Origin: Halobacteriales archaeon QS_4_69_225
GTDB taxonomy: Archaea; Halobacteriota; Halobacteria; Halobacteriales; Haloarculaceae
DNA length: 64,000 bases
Direction: 5' to 3'
NCBI GenBank assembly: GCA_003020965.1
Contig: PXRL01000026.1
Coordinates: 124,001 to 188,000 of the forward strand
The notes under the pieces: model-generated
Seen by the model: only the letters and a program-made list of their open reading frames with translations
The model's database searches: none
Told to the model about the DNA's origin: nothing
Position numbers and translations under genes: made by a program
Part shown: positions 45,669 to 55,659 of the stretch, piece by piece
How positions within the stretch are numbered: the first letter of the stretch is position 1
Layout of the letters: each line of letters begins with the position of its first letter

Positions 45669-45810
45669 GTAAATCACAGTAACGGCTACTCTTTATTAAT
45701 AGCTTTGATTGCATCGGGGAGTCGGCAATGCAGGTATTGGTGGTTTATGACATAGAGTTCGCGCGCTTCCTCCCACGGCTAAAGCCGTGGGCTTCCGCGC
45801 TGTTACCACT
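44377..45810 (-). mobile_element. intact IS200/IS605-group IS1341-type element (tnpB only), 1434 bp
   Basis: Left end TCAC|AGTGGTAACAGCGCGGAAGCCCACGGCTTTAGCCGTGGG, right end CCAACGGCTTCAGCCGTTGGTAGCTG|A; single tnpB ORF inside. Confidence 0.9.
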
Positions 45811-46269
45811 GTGAGTCCTCGAAGTCCTTCTCGGTTCCCAGGAAGAGCTTGTACGCGATCTGCTGTTCGAGCGGACCGACGTTGACCTCGTGGCCGTCGA
45901 TTCGGGCCAGCGCGGTCGCTCCCCAGTACCCTTCATCCCGGAGCCTGGAAGCGAGGTCCCGGGCTCCTTCGGAGGACAGCGGTTCGATGATGGTGTCGAT
46001 GTCCTCGGTCGACCGCGAGCGCCCGGTCAGTATCGCGACGTATCCGCTCACGACGACGTACCCTACACCGAGGTCGTCCAGTATCGATGTCACGTCGATG
46101 ACGAACTCGTCGAGCAGGGAGAACTCCTTGTCCAGGTGGAGGACCCCATCGTCGAGGCGCATCGAACCCGAATCGGTCGTCCTCACATATAAACTGCCGC
46201 ACAAGTGGAATGTCGCTCTTTTGCCAACCGGCCTCGCACGAGGAGATATGACGGACGACGCCCGCATCC

Positions 46270-46640
46270 GGAGGAACCGCCCGTGAGTCGCGACTACACG
46301 AGATAACTGTCGTCGGCGACGACGACACGGGGCTCATCGCGCGGGTGACGACGCTGTTGTTCGAGCGGGACGTCAACATCGAGGACCTCGGCTAGGGACC
46401 GATCATCGCCCAGCGGGCGTTCGACGCGCCGCCGGGCGCCGACGTCGACCGGTTGCAGCGCCGCGGCCAGCCGCTGGAGGCCGAGGCGCTGTTGGAGGCC
46501 GTCCGGCTCCACCTCGACGACGCCGTCTCCGCTTACCGCGGACGGACGGACCTGCGCGACGGAATCGACGCTGACGACTACCGCCTCGGACTACCGCCCG
46601 ACCTCGACGAGCGGCTGCCGGACCGCCCCATCGACGGCCT
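46270..46640 (+). pseudogene. purU: formyltetrahydrofolate deformylase (PurU) remnant with internal deletion
   Basis: EITVVGDDDTGLIARVTTLLFERDVNIEDLG*GPIIAQRAFDAPPGADVDRLQRRGQPLEAEALLEAVRLHLDDAVSAYRGRTDLR...PDRPIDGLG: N-terminal ACT segment fused to the PurU C-terminus, with a stop at the junction. Confidence 0.82.
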
Positions 46641-46683
46641 CGGGAGGCCGTCTCCGACGACTGAACGCGTCCGACAGCTTTAT

Positions 46684-46699
46684 TTTAGGTCGGCCTAAA
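46684..46699. promoter_or_regulatory. palindrome resembling a DtxR-family (Idr/SirR) metalloregulator operator
   Basis: TTTAGG-TCGG-CCTAAA, 6-bp perfect arms in AT-rich context; no intact gene directly adjacent. Confidence 0.5.
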
Positions 46700-46706
46700 T
46701 AGTGGA

Positions 46707-46751
46707 GCGTGGGACCGGGCCGACCGGCGCGAGCGACCCGCGGTCCCACGC
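46707..46751. repeat. 11-bp inverted repeat
   Basis: GCGTGGGACCG ... CGGTCCCACGC, 23-nt spacer, next to the TTTAGG palindrome. Confidence 0.7.
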
Positions 46752-47248
46752 CCGACCCCGGAACCGTGGGCATCACCGCCGGGGCGCGGGACCCCCCCGT
46801 CGACTCCGTATCCGTCCCCCCTTTTCCATCCCCCCTTCCCGGGCAGGGGCGCGTCACAGTCCCGCCAGCCACAGCGCAGCCACCGTACGTCCCCGGTCGT
46901 CGAGGCCGGCATTGTTGGACGAGTGCCAGCCGAACCGGAGAACGGGTGGGATTACGGGACCGGTCGCTGCGGTCGCACGTCTCGCTGTGCTTCTCGGCTT
47001 CCCTTCGATCGGCCTACGGTGCCTGTTTCGGAAGACTCCCGTCGGTCATCTTCCGGCGTTCGACTCACCGTCGCCGGGCTTTCCGCAGCGACCGGGGACT
47101 TTCCGCACCCGATCGACGACGGTGGTCGTAACGGAATCCGTCTGGACACTACCTCGGAGCCACCGGGTCGGGGTCAGCCCGGCCGAATCCTTCCCGAGGA
47201 AAAGCGGTGCCGGCCTCTCCGTAGCCGGCACCCGGGCTCGCCGCCTCG

Positions 47249-47353
47249 TACTGCCGGCTGTAAGTACCTGAATCGGTTCGGGGCATTCGACGGTAGCCGT
47301 CCGATGGACGCCGTGTTGCGGTACCGGGGCTCGAAACAGTAGGGCCGGCAGTA
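47249..47353. mobile_element. MITE-like element, copy 2 (105 bp)
   Basis: TACTGCCGGCTGTAAGTACCTGAATCGGTTC ... TCGAAACAGTAGGGCCGGCAGTA; first 30 bp nearly identical to copy 1 at 15890. Confidence 0.8.
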
Positions 47354-49087
47354 TCAGAAGAGCCCCGGGAAGAACACGTAACAGAACAGCATCGTCAGCG
47401 CGCCGACGGCGGTACTGTAGTACAGCAGGACGATGAAGTTCAGCCGCATCACGCGGCCCTCCGAGCCGACGAGGCCGACGGTCGCCAGGGCGGCCACGAG
47501 GTTGTGGATGGCGACCAGGTTCCCGATGGCGCCGCCGACGGCTTGCGCCCCAACGACGAGCTGTCGGGGGGCGCCGACCCGTCCTGCCGCCTCGAACTGG
47601 AAGCCGCTGAAGGTGATGTTCGAGACGGTGTTCGACCCGGCCATCGCCGCCCCGAGCGCCCCGATGAGCGCCGCGACCGCCGGATACGCCGGGCCGAGGG
47701 TGTCGGCTGTCGCGCGCGCGAGCACGACGATCATTCCCTCGGGTTCGACGCCCGGCGGGTTGCCGGACTGGAGCATCACCTGTACCATCGCGATGACGAA
47801 TATCAGGGCGATGATCGGCGAAACCAGTTTCCGACCGGTCTCGGAGAGCGCGTCGCCGACCGCCTCGCCGGACATGCCGAAGACCGGGACCGCCACGAGG
47901 GCGCTGACGATCAGCCAGAATCCCGGGACGCTCACCCAGGCGATCGAGCCGCTGATGTCGGTGCCGAGAATCGTCTCCCAGGCCAGGACGATGCCGACGG
48001 TGACGTCGCCGATCTGCACGCCGAAATCGGGGTTCGAGATGGCGCTGCTGATCGGGTCGACCGCCCGCGTGACGACGAGCAGTACCACGAGGAGGACGTA
48101 CGGCGACCACGCCTTCAGCAGTGACATCTCCTCGTCGACGTCGATGGCGTCGTCCGTGTCGCCGGGCTCGATGGAGCCGACCCAGTGGTCGGGCCACTCC
48201 TCGCGGGGCGGGAAGTCCCACTCCGAGTCCGGCAGCAGGTAGCCCGCCCGGAGTACGGCGACGGTGACGGCACCGCCGACCATCGAGCCGATGAGCGACG
48301 GAAATTCGGCGGTGAGAAACCACGCCGAAACCCAGTAGGGGACGGCGAAGGCGACGCCGGCGAACAGACACAGCGGGGCCACCTCGTAGGCGTCGCTCAG
48401 GTCACTATCCTCGCCGCCGAAGAAGTGGACGGCCATCAGCACGGCGATGAACGGCATCACGAAGCCGACCAGCGCATGGTACGTGGCCGCCCAGGCCGCG
48501 ACCTGGTCGGCGAACCCGAGGACGGTGAAGCCGCCCTCGTTGATCTCCGCTTCGAACACCTGCAGCGGACTCCGGATGCCGATGATTATCGGCGTCCCGA
48601 CGGCACCGTACGTGACCGCGATGATGTGTCCGATGATCGCGACGACCACCGACGCCAGGGCCGGGAAGCCGAGCGCGAGCAACAACGGCGCGACGACGGC
48701 CGCCGGCGTTCCGAACCCGGCGGCACCCTCGATGAATGTCGCCAGGAAGAACGCGAGCAGTACGATCTGGACCCGGCGGTCGTCGGAGACCGCCGCGAAC
48801 CCCCTGTTGATGCGGTCGAACGCCCCCGCCTCCTGGAGTATGTACAGGACGAACAGGGCACCGAAGACGATCCAGAGTATCGTGATGGCCGTTATCGCAC
48901 CGTTTATCGAGGCCGCCGCGATCCAGTTCACCGGCATCCCCCACGCGAAGTACCCGACGAACACCGCCGTCAGCCACGCCAGCGGCATCGCCCGGGTCGC
49001 CGGCCAGAGGAGCCCGACGAGCAACACGCCCGCCACGAGCAGCGGCAGGGACGCCAGAAGGAGTTCGGGGCCGCTTACCATCGGCAC
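47354..49087 (-). CDS. lctP: L-lactate permease
   Basis: WMPATRAMPLAWLTA-type N-terminus, FIEGAAGFGTPAAVVAPLLLALGFPALASVVVAIIGH, GALGAAMAGSNTVSNITFSGFQ. Confidence 0.94.
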   Translation of the reverse strand: MPMVSGPELLLASLPLLVAGVLLVGLLWPATRAMPLAWLTAVFVGYFAWGMPVNWIAAASINGAITAITILWIVFGALFVLYILQEAGAFDRINRGFAAVSDDRRVQIVLLAFFLATFIEGAAGFGTPAAVVAPLLLALGFPALASVVVAIIGHIIAVTYGAVGTPIIIGIRSPLQVFEAEINEGGFTVLGFADQVAAWAATYHALVGFVMPFIAVLMAVHFFGGEDSDLSDAYEVAPLCLFAGVAFAVPYWVSAWFLTAEFPSLIGSMVGGAVTVAVLRAGYLLPDSEWDFPPREEWPDHWVGSIEPGDTDDAIDVDEEMSLLKAWSPYVLLVVLLVVTRAVDPISSAISNPDFGVQIGDVTVGIVLAWETILGTDISGSIAWVSVPGFWLIVSALVAVPVFGMSGEAVGDALSETGRKLVSPIIALIFVIAMVQVMLQSGNPPGVEPEGMIVVLARATADTLGPAYPAVAALIGALGAAMAGSNTVSNITFSGFQFEAAGRVGAPRQLVVGAQAVGGAIGNLVAIHNLVAALATVGLVGSEGRVMRLNFIVLLYYSTAVGALTMLFCYVFFPGLF

Positions 49088-49402
49088 TCGTTCCGACGGC
49101 CGTCGGTACGGGACCCGGCTCTCCGCTCGCCATCGCGGCCTCGCGGCCGCGGGTCGATGCTTTCTGCCGCCGCTGCCGACTCGAGCGTCGTTCGCACGGT
49201 CAGTGCTCTCGCCTCCGCCCCGTGGTCGTCAATGATAGACACACCAACCGCGTGGCCACTACTGACAGTAAAAATTATTGGAAACACCGGGGCCGAGACA
49301 GGGAATCAGCCGTCCCGCCCGACTCGTTCATGGGCACTCGCCCGCCGGGGCGGGGCTCGTCGTCTCCGGACTGTCGACGGCCTCGCTTTCGACCGGGAGG
49401 AG

Positions 49403-49582
49403 TCAGGCGCCGGCGCCGCCGCGGTCGGTCCCCTCGTCGTCGGCGTCGGAATCGGTGTCGGCGTCGGCGTCGCGGATCCGGCCGAACGCCCACACGAACG
49501 CGGCCGGAACCACCAGGATCAGGAGGATGATCAGGACCGCGATCGCCATCGCCGGGTCGGAGATGGTCTGTAGCGGCAACAT
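49403..49582 (-). CDS. small single-TM protein next to lctP (below ORF-track cutoff)
   Basis: MLPLQTISDPAMAIAVLIILLILVVPAAFVWAFGRIRDADADTDSDADDEGTDRGGAGA*; one strong TM helix plus acidic tail, same strand as lctP. Confidence 0.72.
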   Translation of the reverse strand: MLPLQTISDPAMAIAVLIILLILVVPAAFVWAFGRIRDADADTDSDADDEGTDRGGAGA

Positions 49583-49629
49583 GGCTCAAGATTTCGCCGT
49601 CGACGGTGAAAAACGCTCGGGGTCGGCCG

Positions 49630-50649
49630 CTACAGGTCCCGGATGGCCTCGACGGCCTCGTCCAGCGCCGGCGCGTCGAACAGTTCCCGGCCGAGGTAGG
49701 CGTTGGCTCCCGCCGAGTACATGTCCCGGAGGGCGTCGACGACGGGCGCCGGCAGCGGCTCCGGTTCCGCCTCGCAGAGCCGCCGCCAGTCGGCGACGTC
49801 TCGCTCTTCGGCGGCGGCCTTCGCCGCCTCGACCGCCTCGACCCACTCCGGCTGGGTCCGGCGGTGGTACTGCCGGACGACCTCCTTCGAGAGCTGCTGG
49901 CCCTCGCGGGAGAAGCGGTTCTCGTCGAACGTCCCGACGACGTCCGCGACCCGCACCTCGCCGTCGACGTACAGACACTCGATCTTGCCGTCTTCGTGTT
50001 TCAGGCCGGCCTCGGCGGCCGTCTCGGTCACGAGGTCGTCGACCTCGCGGGCGACCGCCGCCAGCTCGTCGACGTCGGCCCGGCCGGCGATGCGGTCGGC
50101 CTCGTCGCGGTCGAGGTACCGGTCGGACTCCTCGAACTTCGTCGAGAACTCCACGACCGGCTCCGGGAGGTCGACGGGGTCGTCGGGCCACGTCTCGTGG
50201 TCGAGGCCGAACGTCTCGGGGTCGGCCCGCCGCCGCAGCGACGACCCGACCGGGACGGTGTTCCGGAAGACGATCTCCAGCGGGATCAGGTAGTTCTCGC
50301 CGGCGGCCTCGTGGAAGGCGTCGTAGTCGTACTCGCGGCCCTCGTGGGGGAGGTCGGGCACGCGGGTCAGCTCGATGGCCATCTCGCGGGGCGGCGAGCC
50401 GGCTGCCGGCAGCGGGACCACCGCGCCGCCGTCGACGACGCCCCGGTAGTGTGTCGGGACGCCGGCCGCCTCCAGCCGCTCGAAGTTGGCCGCCCCCATC
50501 GCGCACAGCGACGCCCCCTTGTTCGGAACCGCGTCCGGCATCGTCCCCCAGTCGAACACCGAGTAGTCGTCGGTGAAGACGAACGCCCCGCGCCCCAGCC
50601 CGTCGGCCGTCGCGGGCTCCTCGACGCGGAACCGCTTGACGCTGGTCAT
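49630..50649 (-). CDS. purC: phosphoribosylaminoimidazolesuccinocarboxamide synthase
   Basis: [69 protein letters not shown]. Confidence 0.93.
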   Translation of the reverse strand: MTSVKRFRVEEPATADGLGRGAFVFTDDYSVFDWGTMPDAVPNKGASLCAMGAANFERLEAAGVPTHYRGVVDGGAVVPLPAAGSPPREMAIELTRVPDLPHEGREYDYDAFHEAAGENYLIPLEIVFRNTVPVGSSLRRRADPETFGLDHETWPDDPVDLPEPVVEFSTKFEESDRYLDRDEADRIAGRADVDELAAVAREVDDLVTETAAEAGLKHEDGKIECLYVDGEVRVADVVGTFDENRFSREGQQLSKEVVRQYHRRTQPEWVEAVEAAKAAAEERDVADWRRLCEAEPEPLPAPVVDALRDMYSAGANAYLGRELFDAPALDEAVEAIRDL

Positions 50650-50757
50650 CGCCCGAAGCGAGTCGGGCGACCGGCAAAGGCGTTTTCATCGCCCGCACCC
50701 GCCGGCGTCGAGGTCCGACGCCGACGGACGTCGGACGTCGATCCGGGCGACGGCCGT

Positions 50758-52287
50758 TCAGCCGCCGGTGCCGGCGCCGGTGTCGGTGTCGGCATCGGCG
50801 TCGAGATCCGACGGCGGCTCGCTGTCCGGGCCGAGCTCCAGCGTCGAGACGTCGTCCGGCAGCGCCGATAACGCCGTCTCCGGCCACCCCCAGTGGGCGA
50901 CCGTGAACGCGACGTCCGGGTTGGCGGCCGCCAGCCGGCCGACCCCCTCGGCGGCCGCCTCGTAGGCCGCCGGGCCGAGCCGTTCCGGCAGCTCCGCCGT
51001 CAGCGGGTAGCTGTCCGACAGCGCCGCCGGGAACGGCCCGAACGGCGGCCGGAGCCGCCAGGTCTCGTCGAAGCGGTCGTTGTTGCCGCCCTCCGACAGC
51101 AGCACCCGCTCGCCGTCGACGGCCAGCCGGTCGAGTCGGTCGTGGTGCCGCCGGACCTCCGGCCGACGGGCGGCGTCGGCCGAGAGCCCGAAGAACGCCC
51201 CCTTCGAGACGGGATCGGTCGCCGCCAGGTCGGCGTCCAGCAGCGCCCGGTAGCCGTCGACCATCGCCGGGTGGCCGCGGGCGCGGCGCTCGACCAGCTC
51301 CAGCAGGTTTCCCTCCCGGAGTGCCTGCTTGACCGTCCGCAGCTCCCGGTAGCTGACGTGGAGGTTGTGCTCGGCCAGCCGCCGCTCCCGCTCGTCGTCG
51401 GGCAGCGCCCGCAGCGAGCCGGCGGCGTGGTCGGCACAGACCGGACAGGCACACGGCAGGTAGTCCAGGTCTTCAAGATGGTCGGTGCCGGCGACGGTGA
51501 GATAGCGGTCGTCGCGGGCGTACAGCGCGTAGGCCGCCGAGTCGAACAGGTCACAGCCGGCCGCGACCGCCAGCGCGAACGTCATCGGGTGGCCGGCGCC
51601 GAACAGGTGGACCGGGGCGTCGGCGCCCAGCCCCCGCTTTGCCGCCCGCACCACCTCGACCGTCTCGGCGTACCGGTAGTCGTTCAGCAGCGGGACGACC
51701 CCCCCGACCGGGAAGACGTCCAGGTCGGTCTCGTAGGCGTGGGCGGCGGCGCGCTCCCGCAGCTCCGGGTACGTCGACCCCTGGACCGGCGCGTTGACGA
51801 GCATCTCGCCGGTGTCGACCGACTCGGCGGCCGCCAGTCGCCCCTGCGTCGTCGCCAGTTCGTCCTTGGCGCGCTCGCGGTCGGCGGCCGGCGGCGTCGG
51901 AACGTCGACCGGCGTCCCGATATCCGAGCCGATCGCCCGCTGGAACCGCAGGATCTCCCCGTTCGTCACGGAGATCTCGCCGTACTCCGACAGCTGGAAC
52001 GACCCCGAATCGGTCATGATGGCCCCCGAGAACCCGAGCAGCTCGTGTAGGCCCTCCTCGAGGGCCCGCTCGCGGTAGTCGTCGCTGTTGTAGAGAACGT
52101 AGCCGTTCGTGATGAGGATCTCGGCGCCGAAGGTCGACTCCAGGGCGGCCGGCTCGACCGTCGGGATGTGCGGGTTGACGACCGGCAGCAGCGCCGGCGT
52201 CTCGACGGTGACGCCGGCCCGCGGGACCTCGAGTTCGCCGATGCGGCCGGCGGCGTCGGCGTCCCGCAGCTCGAAGATGTCGCGCAT
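50758..52287 (-). CDS. tgtA: tRNA-guanine(15) transglycosylase (archaeosine pathway)
   Basis: [62 protein letters not shown] zinc site. Confidence 0.95.
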   Translation of the reverse strand: MRDIFELRDADAAGRIGELEVPRAGVTVETPALLPVVNPHIPTVEPAALESTFGAEILITNGYVLYNSDDYRERALEEGLHELLGFSGAIMTDSGSFQLSEYGEISVTNGEILRFQRAIGSDIGTPVDVPTPPAADRERAKDELATTQGRLAAAESVDTGEMLVNAPVQGSTYPELRERAAAHAYETDLDVFPVGGVVPLLNDYRYAETVEVVRAAKRGLGADAPVHLFGAGHPMTFALAVAAGCDLFDSAAYALYARDDRYLTVAGTDHLEDLDYLPCACPVCADHAAGSLRALPDDERERRLAEHNLHVSYRELRTVKQALREGNLLELVERRARGHPAMVDGYRALLDADLAATDPVSKGAFFGLSADAARRPEVRRHHDRLDRLAVDGERVLLSEGGNNDRFDETWRLRPPFGPFPAALSDSYPLTAELPERLGPAAYEAAAEGVGRLAAANPDVAFTVAHWGWPETALSALPDDVSTLELGPDSEPPSDLDADADTDTGAGTGG

Positions 52288-52395
52288 CACCGGCCGTTCC
52301 GCGCCGACGGCGGTAAGGGTTGCGTCACGGGGGATAGTTGTACCGCCGGCGATTCGCGGCGAAAAGGTATACTCCGTCGGCCGCCGACCGACGGT

Positions 52396-53100
52396 ATGGA
52401 CGCGACGGACCGACGGGCGCTGCTCCGGCGGGACGCGGCGGGGCTCCGGCCGGAGGCGGTCGGCGTCGACCGCCGGCCGGTCGTGCTCGTCCACGGCTTC
52501 GCCGACACCGGCGAGACGCCGTGGTGGCGGCGGCTCAAGGGCTACCTCCGGGCCGACGGCTACGGCGAGGCGGACCTCCGTACCGTCAGCCTCGGCGACC
52601 GGGTCGGGCAGGCCCGCGGCTCCCCCCGCGAGTACGCCGCCGACGTCGCGGCGGCCCTCGAGTCCGTCTTCGACGCCCGCGGCCGGCCGGTCGACGTCGT
52701 CGCCCACTCGATGGGCGGGCTCGCCGCGCGGTGGGCGCTGGAGGAGCTGTCGGCGGCGCCGCAGGCTCGCGGGCTCGTGACCCTCGGGACGCCGCACCAG
52801 GGCACCCGAGCCGCCCGGCTGGCCGCGCGGACCCCGGGCGGCCGCGACATGGTCCCCGGCAGCGAGTTCCTCGGGACGCTCAACGACGATCCGACGCCGG
52901 CCGGCGTCCGGTACACCGCCGTCCGGAGCCGCTTCGACCCGCTCGTCGTCGGGCCGCGCCGCGCCCGGCTCCCCGACGACGTCCGCCGCGACGACGACGA
53001 GAACCGGACGGTCGACAGCCGAGGGCACCTCCGGCTCGTCTTCGACGAGGCCGTCTACCGCGCCTACCGGGACCGGCTGCTGTCGACGACGACAGGCTGA
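52396..53100 (+). CDS. lipase-like alpha/beta hydrolase
   Basis: [57 protein letters not shown]. Confidence 0.88.
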   Translation: MDATDRRALLRRDAAGLRPEAVGVDRRPVVLVHGFADTGETPWWRRLKGYLRADGYGEADLRTVSLGDRVGQARGSPREYAADVAAALESVFDARGRPVDVVAHSMGGLAARWALEELSAAPQARGLVTLGTPHQGTRAARLAARTPGGRDMVPGSEFLGTLNDDPTPAGVRYTAVRSRFDPLVVGPRRARLPDDVRRDDDENRTVDSRGHLRLVFDEAVYRAYRDRLLSTTTG

Positions 53101-53125
53101 AGACCGCCACGACCCCAGCGCCGAC

Positions 53126-53410
53126 ATGGAGTGGCGACTCTTCGCGAACCTCGCCGAGGCGGCGGAGTCGAGACGTGTGGCCGTCGACGCCGGGCCGGGC
53201 GACACGTTCGGTGACGCCTTCGAGCAGCTGCTGGAGGCCCACCCCGAACTCGAGGCCGAGGTGCTTGACGACGAGGGCGAGATCCGCGACCACATCCGCG
53301 TGCTCCGCAACGAACACGACCCCTTCGTCCGGGACGACGGCCTCGACACCGCCCTCGAGGAGGGCGACGAGCTGGCGCTGTTCCCGCCCGTCAGCGGCGG
53401 CGGCCGGTAG
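53126..53410 (+). CDS. SAMP1/MoaD-like ubiquitin-like protein, C-terminus GGGR
   Basis: [65 protein letters not shown]...[15 protein letters not shown]. Confidence 0.88.
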   Translation: MEWRLFANLAEAAESRRVAVDAGPGDTFGDAFEQLLEAHPELEAEVLDDEGEIRDHIRVLRNEHDPFVRDDGLDTALEEGDELALFPPVSGGGR

Positions 53411-53427
53411 CGGCCGGCGCCGGGCGG

Positions 53428-54336
53428 CTACCCGCCGTAGCCGGTCAGGTCTCGCTCCAGGACGAAGTCCGGGTCGTCGGCGAACGGCACCCGGGCGTAG
53501 GCGGCGTCGGAGACGTGCCGCGGCGTCTCCGGGACCAGCACCCGCGCGTGGTCGGCGCCGGCGGCGGCGGCGTCGGCGGCGACGGCCGCCGCCAGCTCCG
53601 ACAGTGCCTCGTGGTCGTCCCAGGCGGCGACGCCGTACTCGGCACGCGTCTCCGCGACGCCGTCGTCGGTCTCCCGCTCGAAGGTCCGCGTCCGGTAGCT
53701 CATCGCCCGCCGGCGGTCGCCGTCGTGGAGGGCCAGCGCCGACTCCGCCGCCCCGAGCCGGTGCTCGTCGATCTCGGCCAGCGCCCACGACTCCTCGAGG
53801 TCCAGCCCCAGCCCCCGGAGGTGGCGGTCGGCGTCGCTGCCGTGGAAGGTGCCCCAGGCGACGGCCGGATCGCGACTGACCGCGAGCCCGGGGTCGGCGT
53901 CCGGGTCGGGCTCCGGCTCGAGCCAGCGGAACTCGGTGACGGGCTCGAAGCCGACCGCCCGGGACTGCCCCAGGCCGGCGGCGTTCCAGGAGAAGACCAT
54001 GTTCCGGCAGACGGTCGCCCCCCGGTCGGCCGCCCACTCGAAGGCGGCGTGACTCAGGCCGGGACTGACCGAGGCGCCGCGGAACTCCGGGGCGACGCGC
54101 ATCCCCTGGGCCCACGCCTCGCGGTCCGACAGTAGCACCGCCTGGAGGAGCCCGATCGGCCGGCCGTCGACGACCGCCACGAGGGTGCGCTGGTCGGGGC
54201 CGTCCGTCTCGACCCACTCTTCGAACACGTCGGGGATGTAATCGCCGCCCAGCTCCGGGAAGGTGTTTTCGGTGAAGGCGGCGACGGTCTCGCTGTCCCC
54301 GGGGCGGGCCTGCCGGACTGCGACGTCGGCCGTCAC
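53428..54336 (-). CDS. GNAT family N-acetyltransferase
   Basis: VRQARPGDSETVAAFTENTFPELGGDYI, WAQGMRVAPEFRGASVSPGLSHAAFEWA, ARAVGFEPVTEFR. Confidence 0.85.
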   Translation of the reverse strand: MTADVAVRQARPGDSETVAAFTENTFPELGGDYIPDVFEEWVETDGPDQRTLVAVVDGRPIGLLQAVLLSDREAWAQGMRVAPEFRGASVSPGLSHAAFEWAADRGATVCRNMVFSWNAAGLGQSRAVGFEPVTEFRWLEPEPDPDADPGLAVSRDPAVAWGTFHGSDADRHLRGLGLDLEESWALAEIDEHRLGAAESALALHDGDRRRAMSYRTRTFERETDDGVAETRAEYGVAAWDDHEALSELAAAVAADAAAAGADHARVLVPETPRHVSDAAYARVPFADDPDFVLERDLTGYGG

Positions 54337-55577
54337 GTCCACGGCACCGACCGCTCCTGCAGTTCGCCGGCGACCGACCGGCGCATCGTCGCCGCGGGGT
54401 CGTCGGCGTTGGCCAGCGCCCACATCAGCTTCACGTACGCCGTTTCGGGCAGCGTGTCGCCGGCCTCGACGACGCCGGCCGACAGCAGGTCCCGGCCGGT
54501 GTCGTACACCCGGTCGCAGACGCGGCCCTCCAGACACTGGCTCGTCATCGCGACCGTCGTGCCGTCGTCGACCAGTTCCTCGATGCGGTCGACCCAGGCG
54601 GTGTCGACGTGGCCGAGGCCGGTCCCCTCGAGGACGAGCCCCTCGGCGCCGGCGACGGCCTCCAGCGCCGACGGCCCGGTACCGGGGACGAACTTCAGCA
54701 GTTCGACGTCCCGCTCGAGGTCGGCCTCGATGGCGGGGTCGCCCTCGCCGCGGGCGGCGACCGGCCGCCGGAACGACACCTCGCCGCTCTCCCAGGCGAC
54801 CTCGCCGACCGGCTCGGCGCCGACCGTCTCGAAGGCGTCCCGCCGGGAGGTGTGATTCTTCCGGACCCGGGTGCCGCGGTGCAGCGCACAGCGGTCGTCG
54901 GACGCGTCGGCGTGCATGCAGACGAGTACCTCCGAGTGGTCGGCAGTAGCGGCCTCGACGGCACAGACGGCGTTCATCACGTTGTCCGAGGAGGGCCGGT
55001 CGGCCGACCGCTGGCTGCCGGTGAAGACGACCGGCACCGGCGTGTCGAGCGTGAACGACAGCGCCGAAGCGGTGTACTGCATCGTGTCGGTGCCGTGCAT
55101 GACGACGACGCCGTCGGCGCCGCGGTCGATCTCCTCGTGGACCGCCGCCGCGAGGTCGACCCACACGTCGGGCGTCATGTTCTCCGAGAGGATGTTGGCG
55201 ACGACGCGGCCGCGGTAGTTCGCCCGGCCGGCCAGCTCCGGCACCGCACGCAGGACGTCCTCGGCGTCGAACTGGGCGGTGACGGCGCCGGTCCGGTAGT
55301 CGACCGTCGAGGCGATGGTACCGCCCGTCGAGATGAGCGCGACGGTCGGCAACTCGTCGTCGAAGGTTATCTCGGAGGTGCCGTCGGCGTCGCCCGGCTC
55401 GCCCACGTCGTAAGTGTCGGCTTCGAGTACGTCCACGTCAGCGTCGGCGCGGTCGACCCCGACGTTGTAGCCGCCGTCGAGCTTGACGACGAGGTGGTCG
55501 TCGGTTGTCGACGGCATCAGCACGCCCTCGTAGCTGGCGGCGTCGCGGTCGACCCGGACACGGTCCCCTGGGTTCAT
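54333..55577 (-). CDS. gatD: glutamyl-tRNA(Gln) amidotransferase subunit D
   Basis: VALISTGGTIASTVDYRTGAV, GVVVMHGTDTMQYTASAL, TGSQRSADRPSSD; N-terminal GatD beta domain. Confidence 0.94.
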   Translation of the reverse strand: MNPGDRVRVDRDAASYEGVLMPSTTDDHLVVKLDGGYNVGVDRADADVDVLEADTYDVGEPGDADGTSEITFDDELPTVALISTGGTIASTVDYRTGAVTAQFDAEDVLRAVPELAGRANYRGRVVANILSENMTPDVWVDLAAAVHEEIDRGADGVVVMHGTDTMQYTASALSFTLDTPVPVVFTGSQRSADRPSSDNVMNAVCAVEAATADHSEVLVCMHADASDDRCALHRGTRVRKNHTSRRDAFETVGAEPVGEVAWESGEVSFRRPVAARGEGDPAIEADLERDVELLKFVPGTGPSALEAVAGAEGLVLEGTGLGHVDTAWVDRIEELVDDGTTVAMTSQCLEGRVCDRVYDTGRDLLSAGVVEAGDTLPETAYVKLMWALANADDPAATMRRSVAGELQERSVPWT

Positions 55578-55659
55578 GGCCGCCGCTACCGGCCGCGCGC
55601 CCTTGAAAGCCACCGTTCGGCTGGGAAAGACCGATACCGCTGGGAGCCCTCGCCCCGTC

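Larger units (their letters stand above)
44273..46162 (-). pseudogene. DUF6036-type nucleotidyltransferase gene interrupted by IS1341-type element
   Basis: 5' part MRLDDGVLHLDKEFSLLDEFVIDVTSILDDLGVGYVVVSGYVAILTGRSRSTEDIDTIIEPL...KLFLGTEKDFED; 3' part LYTVFREQLDTDTLETYVEELEVSDRYAELRGT* lies on the other side of the element. Confidence 0.85.

Noticed and set aside
46702-47342. ORFs of 139-189 aa after the TTTAGG palindrome
   Set aside because: Arg/Pro-rich with no domain similarity and overlapping a MITE-like element; likely decayed non-coding sequence.
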